From: Bacillota bacterium
GTDB taxonomy: Bacteria > Bacillota > UBA4882 > UBA8346
Assembly (NCBI GenBank): GCA_023436305.1
Contig: JAEZJQ010000025.1
Coordinates: 1-49,855, forward strand
Length of the DNA: 49,855 nucleotides
Direction of reading: 5' to 3'
In this document: one piece after another, positions 1-9,287 of the stretch
How positions within the stretch are numbered: position 1 is the stretch's first letter
Layout of the letters: each line of letters opens with the position of its first letter
Notes under the pieces: model-generated
The model's database searches: none
Told to the model about the DNA's origin: nothing
Seen by the model: the letters and a program-made list of their open reading frames with translations, nothing else
Made by a program: the position numbers and the translations under genes

Positions 1-207
1 GGAACGGGTTTGCTCTCGGGGATTGTCGATCTTTTTGAAGAGGGTGCGACCTTGGGGAAAGGCGTTCTCGAAGTGACAGGCAGTAACGTAGCAGCTTTCT
101 GCGATGATCTAATCAAAGGCTCAAAAACTTACGCTGACATCTATCAAGAATCTGTTGATCAAGAAGTTAGCAAGGCCATGAAAAAGGTTACGGATAAAAC
201 AAAGTAA
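1..207 (+). CDS. C-terminal part of an unrecognised protein (5' end outside window)
   Basis: The reading frame is open from base 1 and ends at TAA 205-207, so the start probably lies upstream; a TTG at 10 could act as a start but has no ribosome binding site. The visible 68 residues are soluble, with a glycine-rich stretch followed by a charged helical tail ending in lysines. I do not recognise the family. It ends 15 bp before the ABC transporter ATPase gene and runs the same way, so it is probably in that operon. Confidence 0.5.
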   Translation, partial: GTGLLSGIVDLFEEGATLGKGVLEVTGSNVAAFCDDLIKGSKTYADIYQESVDQEVSKAMKKVTDKTK

Positions 208-222
208 AGGGGGGATATCGGG

Positions 223-981
223 ATGGAAAAAGCAATCCAAGTGAAAGGGCTGCAAAAGTCGTACAAGAAACTTCATGTTCTGAAGGGCGTAGATTTTGAG
301 GTGGAAAAAAGCAGTATTTTCGCCCTGCTCGGCTCCAACGGCGCGGGCAAGACAACGATTGTCAAAATCCTCACCACGCTGCTCAAACTGGATAGCGGAA
401 CTGCCACCGTCAACGGCTTCGACGTTGCGACAAAACCTGACTATGTGCGGCAGTCGATCAGTTTGACCGGGCAATTCGCCGCTGTAGACGAGATCTTGAC
501 CGGGTGGGAAAATTTGATCATGATCGCCAAGCTACGGCACCTCAAAAATCCGCGTCAGGTCGCGCATGATTTACTGAACCGCTTCGGTCTGACCGACGCC
601 GCCGATCGCAGGGTTTCCACCTATTCGGGCGGTATGCGTCGCAGACTCGACATCGCCATGAGCCTGGTAGGGAAACCACAGCTCATTTTTCTTGACGAAC
701 CAACCAACGGGCTTGACCCCGAGGCGCGCATCGAGGTTTGGAAGACTGTCAAAGAGCTTGTTGCTAATGGCACAACGGTATTCCTGACCACGCAGTATTT
801 GGAGGAAGCCGAGCAGCTTGCCGACCACATTGCCATTCTACATGAGGGCAGGATTATCGCTAACGGCACGCTCGCAGACCTGAAAAAGCTGTTCCCGCCC
901 GCGAAGGTGGAGTATGTAGAAAAACAGCCGACTTTGGAGGAGATATTCCTCGCAATCATTGGAAAAAAGGAGGAGAAGTAA
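223..981 (+). CDS. ABC-2 exporter ATP-binding protein (DrrA/CcmA type)
   Basis: A 252-residue ABC ATPase that would power a multidrug or antibiotic type ABC-2 exporter from the cytoplasmic face. Visible motifs are Walker A GSNGAGKT near residue 37, the signature YSGGMRRR near 135, Walker B LIFLDEP followed by the D-loop near 155, and the switch histidine position replaced by Q in TTQYLEEAE, as is usual in the DrrA group. It is shorter than DrrA proteins of about 300 residues because most of the C-terminal accessory region is missing. The ATG is preceded by an AAAGGGGGG Shine-Dalgarno. The permease gene follows after no gap (stop 979-981, ATG 982), so the two are translationally linked. Confidence 0.9.
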   Translation: MEKAIQVKGLQKSYKKLHVLKGVDFEVEKSSIFALLGSNGAGKTTIVKILTTLLKLDSGTATVNGFDVATKPDYVRQSISLTGQFAAVDEILTGWENLIMIAKLRHLKNPRQVAHDLLNRFGLTDAADRRVSTYSGGMRRRLDIAMSLVGKPQLIFLDEPTNGLDPEARIEVWKTVKELVANGTTVFLTTQYLEEAEQLADHIAILHEGRIIANGTLADLKKLFPPAKVEYVEKQPTLEEIFLAIIGKKEEK

Positions 982-1751
982 ATGGAAACGATCAAGAAAC
1001 ACTTTTTCAACGATATGGGCGTTATGCTTGGACGGTCCATGCGCCATATTCTTCGCAGCATGGACACCATCATCACAGTCACCATTATGCCGATTGCGTT
1101 TATGCTTCTGTTCGTCTATGTGTTCGGCGGCGCCATTCAAACCGGCACGGAGAACTATGTGAATTACCTGTTGCCTGGCATCCTGCTGATCGCTATTGTT
1201 AGCGGTATCGCCTATACGGCTTTCCGCCTGTTTATGGATATGCAACGGGGCATTTTTGAGCGGTTCCACTCTATGCCGATTGCGCGTTCCACCGTGCTAT
1301 GGGGGCATGTGTTGACCTCGCTGGTATCCAACGCTATTTCTGTTATCGTCATCATTCTCGTAGCGCTCGTTATGGGCTTTCGCTCGTCGGCGGGGGTTCT
1401 ATCATGGCTCGCCGTAGCTGGCATACTTGCGCTGTAACGCTGGCCTTGACTTGGATTGCGGCGATTGCCGGACTATCCGCAAAATCAGTGGACGGTGCAA
1501 GCGCGTTTTCCTATCCGCTTCTCTTTCTTCCGTTTATCAGCTCGGCCTTTGTGCCAACCAAGACGATGCCGCCAGCCGTTCGCGCCTTTGCCGAAAACCA
1601 ACCGGTAACCTCGATAGTAGACGCTATCCGTGCGTTATTGTCTAATCAGCCGGTGGGTAATGACATTTGGATCGCACTTGCGTGGTGCTTAGGGATACTG
1701 ATCGTCGCATATCTGTTTGCGATGCGCGCATACAAACGCAAAGCAGCTTAA
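982..1751 (+). pseudogene. ABC-2 type permease, frameshifted
   Basis: The first 151 codons (982-1437) encode an N-terminal cytoplasmic segment and hydrophobic helices of an ABC-2 permease, ending at TAA 1435-1437. The rest of the protein continues in another frame, from about 1430 to 1751, with the DAIRALLSNQPVG segment and a last transmembrane helix followed by a basic tail. Joined, the two parts give about 255 residues, the normal family length. A single indel near 1430-1440 explains the break. It may be an inactivating mutation or a sequence error. Partner of the ATPase immediately upstream. Confidence 0.85.
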
Positions 1752-1810
1752 TGTTTGCAGGCATTAAAATGATAGTGGTCAACAAAAATATCAAGTAAAG
1801 GGATGGTAGA

Positions 1811-2005
1811 GTGTGTAAATACGAGTGGATATTATGCCCGGTCTGTGGCAACAAAACACGGGTCAAGATACTTGGTGATACGGTGCTTGAAAACTTCCCG
1901 CTATTTTGTCCCAAGTGTAAACAGGAAACGATGATCAATGTAAAACAACTAAAAATGTCAGTTATCAAAGAGCCAACGCTAAGACGCAGAGCCGATAACA
2001 TGTGA
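1811..2005 (+). CDS. Cysteine-rich KTR-type small protein
   Basis: A 64-residue protein starting at GTG 1811, with two CxxC knuckles (CPVCGNKTR and CPKCKQE) that should bind one zinc ion. The WILCPVCGNKTR start, the NFPLFCPKCKQE centre and the VIKEP end match the Cys_rich_KTR family, small proteins of unknown function that are common on Firmicutes mobile elements. The start is supported by a GGGATGG sequence upstream. It is followed directly by a long terminator hairpin. Its presence next to transporter genes suggests that the 1-5120 block was acquired horizontally; this is inference. Confidence 0.8.
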   Translation: MCKYEWILCPVCGNKTRVKILGDTVLENFPLFCPKCKQETMINVKQLKMSVIKEPTLRRRADNM

Positions 2006-2036
2006 GATTGTTCACAGTTACCGGCTCTTTCTTTTA
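1988..2036 (+). terminator. Rho-independent terminator overlapping the KTR gene end
   Basis: AGAGCCG at 1988 pairs with CGGCTCT at 2022, and the stem is extended inward by TAAC/GTTA and TGTGA/TCACA. A T-rich run (TTTCTTTTAT) follows. The stem starts inside the last codons of the KTR gene. Confidence 0.8.
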
Positions 2037-2038
2037 TA

Positions 2039-2197
2039 ATGCGCTGGATGAATTTATATATTGACTTTACGGCAGAAATGACTACGGACATAGAGCAGAC
2101 CATAAAAAATGAACTTAATCAAATATTGGAGCTGCTAAAAAAAGAATGGAGTGTAAAATATGTTTTTATCAGTATCAAACCTTACGAAAAGCTATAA
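2039..2197 (+). CDS. Unrecognised 52-residue ORF overlapping the next ATPase start
   Basis: The frame 2039-2197 gives a plausible soluble helical segment (TTDIEQTIKNELNQILELL) followed by an alternating strand-like end. It has no clear ribosome binding site, and its last 38 bases overlap the start of the MacB-like ATPase remnant. It could be a real small gene or the tail of a decayed regulator. I do not recognise it. Confidence 0.25.
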   Translation: MRWMNLYIDFTAEMTTDIEQTIKNELNQILELLKKEWSVKYVFISIKPYEKL

Positions 2198-2852
2198 CAC
2201 AGGGATTATTACAGGTGTACTAAAAGGTGTGAGCCTGGAGATGGAAAGAGGACAATCGGAGTAATCTTAGGCCCCTCTGGTTCGGTAAATCTACGCTGAT
2301 GAACATCATAGGCGGCGTGGATCGGGCAGACGGCGGCGCGGTTGTAGTTGACGGCGCGCGTGTCACGGACTTAAGCGATAACCAACTGGTGGAGTACCGG
2401 CGGGCAAGCGTGGGCTTCGTCTTCCAGTTCTACAACCTTGTGCCGAACCTCACAGTGGCCGAAAACATCGAGGTTATGTCGAACATCAGTAAAAACCCGC
2501 TTAAAACAGACGAGGTGCTTTCCGCTGTCGGACTTTCCGACAAAAAGAACAGTTTCCCCCGGGAACTCTTCGGCGGCGAGCAGCAGCGCGTATCGATCGC
2601 ACGAGCTATCGTCAAGAATCCAAAGCTCCTGCTCTGCGATGAGCCCACCGGAGCGCTGGAACTTGAGACCTCCCGTGGTGTGCTGTCGTTGATCCAAAAA
2701 GTAAACACGCAGTTTGGCACGACCATCCTGATGATTACCCACAACAGCGCCATCGCCGGTATGGTCACGCCGTGTTCCGGCTGAGAAGCGGCGAGGTTGC
2801 GGAAGTTGCGAACAATTCCGAACTTATCCCGGCAGGAAGGATTGAATGGTAA
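2160..2852 (+). pseudogene. MacB/LolD-type ABC ATPase, multiply frameshifted
   Basis: Starting at ATG 2160 behind a GGAG site, the N-terminus reads as an ABC ATPase (LSVSNLTKSYNTG). The frame breaks at about 2253 and again at about 2282, inside Walker A, where one G is missing from the GSGKST codons. From 2299 the frame is clean, with a Q-loop (VFQFYNLVPNLTVAENI), an FGGEQQRVSIARAI signature and LLLCDEPTGALE Walker B. A third shift near 2765 separates the body from its last residues (VFRLRSGEVAEV), which end at 2852. The signature lacks the usual LSGGE leucine/serine. With three breaks, one in the ATP-binding loop, it cannot make a working protein unless the sequence is wrong. It would have powered the FtsX-type permease that follows. 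Confidence 0.85.
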
Positions 2853-5120
2853 TGGCACTGCGAAAACGCGTATGGCGTATCATAAAGGAAAACAAAGGGC
2901 GGTATATCGGTATCGTTATTCTGATTCTTTTAGGCAGCTTTTATTTCATTGCGGCTACTGGCGTAGCAAATAACCTCGAAAAAATGGTCGTCGGGTTTGC
3001 CGAAGAGTACAGGCAGGAAGACCTTACATTTTCGACAGACAAGCCCATTGAGGTTGTTGCGGCGCTGGAGAGCGAATCTGGAGCGCAGATAGAGGCTTAC
3101 TGGCAGTATGATGTCAAACTACCCGACGGACAGAGCCTGTCTGGCAGCGAGCTGCGGCAGCTCAGCTTTTCTTCCAAAATCAATATCCCGGCGGTATTAT
3201 CAGGGCGCTGTCTTGAAAATCCGGGGGACATCCTGCTCGATCCAAAATTTTGCCAGATGCATGGGTTGGAAATAGGCGGTCAAATAGAGCTAAACGGCAA
3301 AACCTTCAACATAGTTGGTACAATGGCTGTACCCAATTACGTTGTTATACTCAAAAACCTTTACGATGTGCTGCCAACCAGCGATTTTGGCATCGGGATT
3401 GTTTCCGACGAGGATATCGAGGCGTTCCCGGAGACGGTCACGGTCTACGCGGCATACTTTAAGGACAGGGAAAATCTCAATGCACAGACAGCGAAGTTGC
3501 ATGGGCTTTTAAGCGAAAAAGGGTATTCCCTTTCCGAATGGATGGACGCCAAGAGTAACAAGCGCGTCAGCATGCCTTGGGGAAACATTTCCAGCATGAA
3601 GTCCATGAGCTTTCCTGTATCAACGGCCTTTTTCCTGTTTAGCTGTCTTATTGTAGGCGTGATGATCACGCGCATGGTTAAGTCCGACAGCGTAGTCATT
3701 GGAACACTGTATGCGCAGGGCTACCGCCGCCGTGAACTGACTTGGCACTATCTGGCGATCCCCGTGTTGCTGTCCGTGGTGGGAAGTCTTGCCGGCTTAC
3801 TGCTTGCGCTGCCGTGTGTAAGGACTGTGGTGATTCTATGCTGATGTATTACATCCTGCCTGATAAAGGCATCACCTTCTCTTCCTTAAACCTGGCATTG
3901 GCCGTGCTGATACCGGTGGCTTTTATCGCTCTGTCAAGTTTTCTTAGTATTCCCAAGATACTGAAAAAACCGCTGGAGAACTGATGAAAGGCGACGAGCA
4001 AAAAGCAAAGGTGAATTCTTTAGAACGCGCACTTCGGCTGGATCGGTTTAAATTCAACACCAAATTCCAGATACGTGAGCAAGTACGTAGCATACCGCGT
4101 TTGTTGTTCTTAGTGCTGGGCGTGAGCGCCGCGTCGATGATATGATACTGCTGTATGGTTTTACTTTCAACTACTCGATGGATGTGGTGATGGACAAGGG
4201 AGCGCTGGCCAGATACCGGTATCCCCTGGAGTATAACTTCAAGGAAGTACAGAATTTACAGGACAGAGCTATTCCCGAAGGTGTGGAGCCGTATAACGCA
4301 TTCCGCTGCTATCCCGAGGGCAGGGAATCGGTTGAGTTTTACCTGGTAGGTATGGAGCCGGATTCCGTCGGCTTCAATATAGACGACATACAGGGTAACC
4401 CGCTGTCCAGGGATCAGGTAAATATCACGTCTCCATTGGCTAGCCGGTTGAAGCTCAAGGAAGGGGACACGATCCGTTTTGTTAATAAGCTGGATGGAAA
4501 ATCATATAGCCTGACAATCGATGGGATCGTCCAAGCCTACGGTGAGCAAGTTGTATATATGCCCCTTGACGAGTTCAACCGTATGACCAGTCAACCTTTC
4601 GGAAGCTACCGTACCGTGCTTAGTAGCCATGAGGTAGATTATGACCCAAGCCTGCTTGCCGGCGTGATGGATGCGCGGCATCCCGGGGCGTATAAAGACC
4701 TCAACCGGCCCACAACGCTCATCGTTACGTCGGTAACAGCCCTGGCCGTGCTTATTGCGGTCATTATCATCTTCCTTCTGACGTCTCTGATGATTGACGA
4801 GAGCCGGAACACCATCTCGTTGCTCAAGGTATTTGGCTATCGCAGGAAAGAGCTGGCGAAGCTGATTCTGAACAGCTCAACGCCGGCGGTGTTTATTTGG
4901 CTTCTGACTAGGACTGCCATTCATGCTGGCTTTCGGGAACACCTTGTACGGTATCGTCGCTGAGATAATGAATATGGTGATACCCATGATCTTGAATCCG
5001 CTGCATGTCCTAATAAGTTTCGTCGTGATTTTCGGCGTGAACGAAGTGACAAAATGGATGTGAAGGCGGAAACTCGTGAAAATCTCCATGAGCGAGGCGC
5101 TGAAAGCGGGTACGGAGTGA
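2846..5120 (+). pseudogene. FtsX/MacB-type ABC permease, broken in several places
   Basis: A long permease of about 760 residues split by at least four disruptions. Segment one (2846-3844) has an N-terminal membrane helix, a large extracytoplasmic domain and FtsX helices with a YAQGYRRREL loop. A shift near 3840 moves the frame to 3845-3984. Another lies near 4140, where the second half begins with a membrane helix and an extracytoplasmic domain (4142-4963). A shift near 4900 follows, and an in-frame TGA at about 5060 cuts the last residues before the end at 5120. The architecture resembles the large bacitracin or lantibiotic type permeases with duplicated FtsX halves. GGAAGG lies 6 bp before ATG 2846, which overlaps the end of the ATPase gene. 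Confidence 0.85.
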
Positions 5121-5129
5121 GATGTTTGG

Positions 5130-5217
5130 CTGCGACCTATATAAAGACCGAACCGGTGTGGCGCCTGAGGTCTACCATTTTAAAAAAAATACCAGCTAAA
5201 GGCTGGTTATTTTATTT
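5130..5217 (+). repeat. Dispersed operon-end repeat, copy 1, with terminator
   Basis: The stretch containing CGCCTGAGGTCTACCA and AAAATACCAGC aligns over about 65 bp with the copy at 7070-7152. Its last part is a hairpin, ACCAGC (5191) to GCTGGT (5207), followed by TATTTTATTT, so it also serves as a terminator for the preceding transporter region. Confidence 0.6.
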
Positions 5218-5280
5218 CCAAATAGAATTGACCCCCATCAAAGGCTCCAGAGTAAAGGTGGTTTTTTTGCCGAAAAATTA

Positions 5281-5335
5281 TTGACCGAATTGATCGATTA
5301 CTTTATAATTAAATATATTGACCGAATCGGTTGAT
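5281..5335 (+). promoter_or_regulatory. Sigma-A promoter with two TetR-type operators
   Basis: TTGACC (5281-5286), a 17-base spacer and TATAAT (5304-5309) form a near-consensus promoter. TTGACCGAAT occurs twice, at 5281 overlapping the -35 box and at 5318 downstream of the -10 box. The second is part of an imperfect palindrome TTGACCGAATCGGTTGA. This layout fits autorepression by the TetR protein encoded next. Confidence 0.75.
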
Positions 5336-5356
5336 GAAATTCTTGAGGTGATTGTT

Positions 5357-5971
5357 TTGGAGAATTTTTTACGAATACCAATCGAGAAGCAAAAAAAAGT
5401 TATTGATGTTGCTCTCAAAGCCTTTAGCGCTAACGGCTATAAAAAAACATCCGCGAGTGACATCGCTACTGCTGCTGGAATTTCTAAAGCAATGATCTTT
5501 CATTACTTCGGCGCTAAAAAAGCGTTATACCTGTATTTAATTGATTACTGCAGCAATATTGTTCGAAACGAATTTGAAAGAGAGTTTGATAACACAGTAA
5601 CTGATTTCTTTGACAGAATTAAGCTCTCAGCCAACATTGAAATTTCACTTACGAAACAACACCCTGCGCTCCTATCTTTTATGAAAAGTGTTTATTTTGA
5701 AGACGATGATGAAGTTAAAGCGGATATCAAAGCTATTTTAGCCAAAAGTGAAAGTCTACGCGACAAAATTGTCTTTGAAGGCATAGATGCCTCTAAATTT
5801 AAAGATGGAATTGATTTAAAGGTCTTCATGAAAATGTTTACCTGTTTTGCAGAAGGATATATCAATCAACTATCAAGTAAAGCAGAATTTGACATTGAAA
5901 TAATCCGTAAAGAAATTTATGAATGCATGGATTTACTTAAAAACAACTTTTATAAAGAGGAGTATTTATGA
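5357..5971 (+). CDS. TetR/AcrR family transcriptional regulator
   Basis: A 204-residue regulator. Residues about 10-55 form the TetR helix-turn-helix (VALKAFSANGYKKTSASDI, then GISKAMIFHYFGAKKAL), followed by an all-helical ligand-binding domain. The start was placed at TTG 5357 because GAGGTG lies 7 bp upstream; an upstream in-frame start would fall inside the operator. It should repress its own promoter and the methyltransferase gene 66 bp downstream, which runs the same way. The ligand is unknown. Confidence 0.85.
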   Translation: MENFLRIPIEKQKKVIDVALKAFSANGYKKTSASDIATAAGISKAMIFHYFGAKKALYLYLIDYCSNIVRNEFEREFDNTVTDFFDRIKLSANIEISLTKQHPALLSFMKSVYFEDDDEVKADIKAILAKSESLRDKIVFEGIDASKFKDGIDLKVFMKMFTCFAEGYINQLSSKAEFDIEIIRKEIYECMDLLKNNFYKEEYL

Positions 5972-6037
5972 TTGATGTAAGAGGAATACAACTTGATGAT
6001 AAATATTTTTATAAATGCAAATAAGGAGGATTTTGCA

Positions 6038-6964
6038 ATGAGCTTTATTGCTTTAATAGTTTTTATTATCGTACAGATTCTGTTTATTCCCCTGGCGATT
6101 ATTGGCGGGATTCTTACTTCCTTCAACCAGTTGCTGGTCAGTAAAAGACTGGGGGTCTCAGGTACAGCCATTTCCGCAATTGGGCAAAGGTGGCTCATGC
6201 ATATTTATGGAATGAGAAAAGATCCGGCAACAGCCAAATTGTACCGCGCCCTTCCCAATGGTTCTGAAATTGGTTTATGGTTATTGCTTTTTCCAGGCTT
6301 CCTCCAGTACAAAATACATCCCTCATTTGCGGAAGAGGGCAAGGAAATTCTAATGAATGCAGTCCAAGCCAGAACATTTCATATTGACAAGCTTATTAAT
6401 GAATCAAAGGATAAAGTTGAGCAATTTGTGGTTATGGGCGCTGGTTATGATACAAGATGTTACGGAGATCTCAAACGAAATAATTTAAAGTTTTTCGAAC
6501 TGGATCAGGAAAAGACCCAGAAACTAAAGATAGAGTGTTTAAAAAAGGCTGGTATTGACGCATCCCATGTTACTTTTGTGGAAATGGATTTTTCTACCGA
6601 AAAGTGGTATGAGAAACTCGCCAAGGCAGGTTATGATCCGGGTAAAAAAACGCTCTTTTTATGGGAAGGAGTAACGCTCTATCTTTCTGAAGCAGATGTG
6701 CGCAAAACAATCAAGGAAATAAAAGAACATGCTGCATCGGGCAGTATCTTAATCGCTGATTTCGCTTCAAATAGATTGACGGCACTCCAAGGTGTAAAAG
6801 CTACAAATGAGAACTTTAATTTTGGATTAGATTTATCGGTAAATCCTGAAAAGGTTTTAAAAACGTTCATTGAGAGTGAAAAAGTAAACCTAGGTGATTA
6901 TTATTTTATTGGACATAAAACCAAAAAAGGCGCCGTGATGGCCGTAGCTGAAATTATTTTATAG
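6038..6964 (+). CDS. Class I SAM-dependent methyltransferase (leucine carboxyl methyltransferase-like), membrane-anchored
   Basis: A 308-residue protein beginning at ATG 6038, 8 bp after a strong AAGGAGG. Residues 1-30 are a hydrophobic anchor (FIALIVFIIVQILFIPLAII). The body carries the family's VVMGAGYDTRCY SAM-binding loop, an FELDQ acidic motif that contacts the cofactor ribose, a VEMDFSTEKW segment and LFLWEGVTLYL. These are hallmarks of the LCMT/TIGR00027 group, whose substrates are mostly unknown. It is probably co-transcribed with the TetR gene upstream. The N-terminal helix is not universal in the family. Confidence 0.85.
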   Translation: MSFIALIVFIIVQILFIPLAIIGGILTSFNQLLVSKRLGVSGTAISAIGQRWLMHIYGMRKDPATAKLYRALPNGSEIGLWLLLFPGFLQYKIHPSFAEEGKEILMNAVQARTFHIDKLINESKDKVEQFVVMGAGYDTRCYGDLKRNNLKFFELDQEKTQKLKIECLKKAGIDASHVTFVEMDFSTEKWYEKLAKAGYDPGKKTLFLWEGVTLYLSEADVRKTIKEIKEHAASGSILIADFASNRLTALQGVKATNENFNFGLDLSVNPEKVLKTFIESEKVNLGDYYFIGHKTKKGAVMAVAEIIL

Positions 6965-7069
6965 GAATTTCTTGTAACAAGGGAAAAGTAATATATGGAT
7001 ACTATCAGATATTGCTTATACAGGAGAAATTTGATTCCCTCCAATATATTTGGTATAGTTCTTTTCCGG

Positions 7070-7152
7070 GATTGGGTGGTGGATAACGTAGGGTGCGCTT
7101 CAGGTCCACCAAATTTAAGAAAATACCAGCCAAATGTTGGTTTTTTGTTTTT
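7070..7152 (+). repeat. Dispersed operon-end repeat, copy 2, with terminator
   Basis: GGGTGCGCTTCAGGTCCACC followed by AAAATACCAGCC matches copy 1 at 5130 and the start of the copy at 14535. ACCAGC (7125) pairs with GTTGGT (about 7141), followed by a T run, giving a terminator for the methyltransferase transcript. The stretch from here to 7380 has no gene I can support. Confidence 0.6.
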
Positions 7153-7382
7153 CAAAAATAAGCTCCCACCAAATATTGACTGATTTAGAACGAACGAAAT
7201 CCAGTCCGCTAGTCCCCTGTTGTTCTATTATAATCCTTTTATAAACTGATGAACTTCCGGCGCCCATGTAAAAACAACTTGCCCTGAAGAGCGAATTTGC
7301 AGGAATTTTCGGGCAACCGCCAACCTTTATTATGAATCAAGTTTTTATCCATTTGCCCCTAAAGTTTGATGTAGCTTTTAGC

Positions 7383-7411
7383 TTGTAACCATACGCCGGA
7401 ACGGATATAAT
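7383..7411 (+). promoter_or_regulatory. Promoter of the toxin-antitoxin operon
   Basis: TTGTAA (7383-7388), a 17-base spacer and TATAAT (7406-7411), 20 bp before the antitoxin ATG, which has AAGGGGTGA as its ribosome binding site. Confidence 0.7.
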
Positions 7412-7430
7412 ATAATCAAGGGGTGATTTT

Positions 7431-7688
7431 ATGCAAGTAGTTATCAATATTCCAGACCAATATTTTCTGGACATTCCTGTAGGAGAGATTGAAGAACGGC
7501 TAAAAATTTCCACCGCCTTATTGATGTTTCGGTCCGGACAATTATCTATCGGTGCTGCCTGTGAATTTGCCGGGGTTGATCGATATACATTTTTGGAAGC
7601 CTGTAAACGGTACAACATAGCTGTTATTGATTATGATGAGGACGAACTTGAGGCTGATTTTGAACAGCTAAAAAAGGATACCCAATAA
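7431..7688 (+). CDS. UPF0175 family antitoxin-like protein
   Basis: An 85-residue protein of the UPF0175 family. It has an N-terminal strand (VVINIPDQYF), then helices that carry the family pattern LSIGAACEFAGVDRYTFLEACKRYNI, which resembles a DNA-binding helix-turn-helix, and an acidic C-terminal tail (DEDELEADFEQLKKD) likely to contact the partner. Members are regularly encoded upstream of DUF3368 PIN-like proteins and are proposed antitoxins. Its TAA overlaps the ATG of the next gene by one base, so the pair is translationally coupled. Confidence 0.85.
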   Translation: MQVVINIPDQYFLDIPVGEIEERLKISTALLMFRSGQLSIGAACEFAGVDRYTFLEACKRYNIAVIDYDEDELEADFEQLKKDTQ

Positions 7689-8173
7689 TGCTGATTATTG
7701 CCGATAGCTCTGCGCTTGTCGCTTTAGCAATATGTGATGGACTTAGGCTCCTTGATCAGCTTTTTGAAGAAATCAAAGTACCTCAAACGGTCTTTAATGA
7801 AGTTGTCGTCGAAGGAAAACCTGCTGCGGTAATTCTTCGGCAATATCTTACAGGAAAGACCGTTAATGTTGATCTCATTAATGTGGTGATCACTTCAGGC
7901 GGACTTGGACAAGGAGAAATTGAGGCGATGGCGCTATATAAAACGTTGCAGGCAGACTACCTGTTAATTGATGATAAACGCGCCCGAAAAGTTGCCAGGC
8001 TTAATCATATTTCGATTACCGGCAGCCAGGGAATCTTACTGCTTGCCAAACATAAAGGATTGATCTCAGAGGTGAAACCCTTTCTCGACCGGCTAAGCGT
8101 TTCGGAAATTCGAATCAATGAGCGGCTAATTCAAAAAACTCTCCAATTAGCGAATGAAACCGAGAAAGATTGA
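7688..8173 (+). CDS. DUF3368 PIN-like toxin candidate
   Basis: A 161-residue protein with a PIN-type acidic set: the N-terminal IADSSALVAL (first Asp), GQGEIEAMAL (Glu) and LLIDDKRARKVA (Asp pair), the positions that coordinate metal in PIN ribonucleases. The length and the GSQGILLLAKHKGLI segment fit DUF3368. It is paired with the UPF0175 gene by a TAATG overlap. Its predicted role is as an endoribonuclease toxin neutralised by the upstream protein; toxicity is inference from family pairing. Confidence 0.85.
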   Translation: MLIIADSSALVALAICDGLRLLDQLFEEIKVPQTVFNEVVVEGKPAAVILRQYLTGKTVNVDLINVVITSGGLGQGEIEAMALYKTLQADYLLIDDKRARKVARLNHISITGSQGILLLAKHKGLISEVKPFLDRLSVSEIRINERLIQKTLQLANETEKD

Positions 8174-8235
8174 TGGAAATCGGTAAAAGGGATAATAAAA
8201 TCCAGTCAGTGAACTTTTTTAGGAGATTTTGACGG

Positions 8236-8400
8236 ATGACTTTGGAAGCATATGAAAGATTGCTTCGAATTACCCGGATTGGTAACCGTGCGGTTCGAAA
8301 AGCTCAAGAGGAAAATAGAAAAAAGGTATTCAATTCATTAATAACAAGGACTTTGTGGAATCATTCAAATGATTCCAAAGTCCTTGTTTGTTTTCTGTAA
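8236..8400 (+). pseudogene. Truncated small gene (N-terminal remnant)
   Basis: ATG 8236 follows a good AGGAG site. The first 32 residues (ending NRAVRKAQEENRKK) look like the start of a known type of small Firmicutes protein. After codon 32 the sequence runs into a terminator hairpin, so the remaining 22 residues look non-native. I read it as a small gene truncated by a deletion. It lies 62 bp after the DUF3368 gene on the same strand. Confidence 0.45.
8343..8394 (+). terminator. Long perfect hairpin terminator
   Basis: ACAAGGACTTTG and GGAATCAT pair with ATGATTCC and CAAAGTCCTTGT, an almost perfect stem of about 20 bp with a CAA loop, followed by TTGTTTTCT. It closes the toxin-antitoxin transcription unit. 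Confidence 0.8.
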
Positions 8401-8523
8401 TTAAGCGACTTTTGGAAGGAACTACAAGTATATTTTCTAAAGAAAGTAATAGCTGCATGGATTGCCTTTCTTTAAGCCATATGTAATAATAAAACTAAGT
8501 CGAGATGAAAAACATGGAAGGAA

Positions 8524-9102
8524 TTATAATACTAGAAATGCCGGTGGATATGGAATCGGCCCCATCATCCAGGCATCCTCAATTGTTACATCTTTAAAAC
8601 ATAGTAAATCTGAGTCAATAACGCCTACATTTGATGGAGTGGGATAAGCATTACCGGTCATAATCGCGTCTTTAATCAATTTGTCGCTTCGTTTTTTAAA
8701 TATTTGAAATCCAAAATGAGTAATAAACTCCATCAAAACAGCCATTCCTAAACCCGGGTAATATTTTTTTTCGGTATTTACGCCATTTATTACTTGGCGC
8801 AAGATTTCTTCGAAAGAAAGCTCTTTTTAATAGCGAATGGTTATGAACAATGAACCGGAAAGATTACAAATTATTTTCGTTTTTTTGGACGTAAGATATC
8901 ACCGTAAGTCAACTGTAATTAACATCGGCGCCAAATCGCCTTTGTTCAATTCTACAAAATGAAATAATGAATAGTAAAATGCCGCCACGAACAAGTCGTT
9001 TAAAGTTCCCTGATTGGTCTTGACATATTGATAGATCGCGTTAAAATCTGCCGACTTGATATTTTTTAGAGTACCATCGATGCGGAATGAAACAGCAGCC
9101 AA
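8524..9102 (-). pseudogene. Remnant of a condensation-domain-like acyltransferase
   Basis: Two minus-strand pieces, 9102-8899 and 8802-8524, joined by a disrupted stretch with a stop and a shift near 8830-8900, form the C-terminal half of a condensation/alcohol acetyltransferase-like protein. Recognisable parts are LITVDLR, ICNLSG in the broken stretch, YYPGLG, AIMTGNAYPTPSNVGVIDS and PIPYPPAF. The N-terminal part with the HHxxxD catalytic motif is absent. It is a dead fragment, and the surrounding 400 bp hold no other gene I can support. Confidence 0.65.
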
Positions 9103-9287
9103 AAAACAGGCTCTTTGTCCAATGTCAACCGGATTGCCCGGTTTAGAAGGTGATAGATTCTATATTATCTGCTTATTACCTTTACTAAGGAAATATTAAG
9201 TATGATTATTTACAAGAACTTCATTTATTTGTTCGAAAGATATTTTCAATTAAATCTAAAACCTACCAAGTTATTCGGAAAAAACAC

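Noticed and set aside
6995..7183. ORF across the repeat after the methyltransferase
   Set aside because: It runs through a dispersed repeat and a terminator hairpin, so it is unlikely to be coding.
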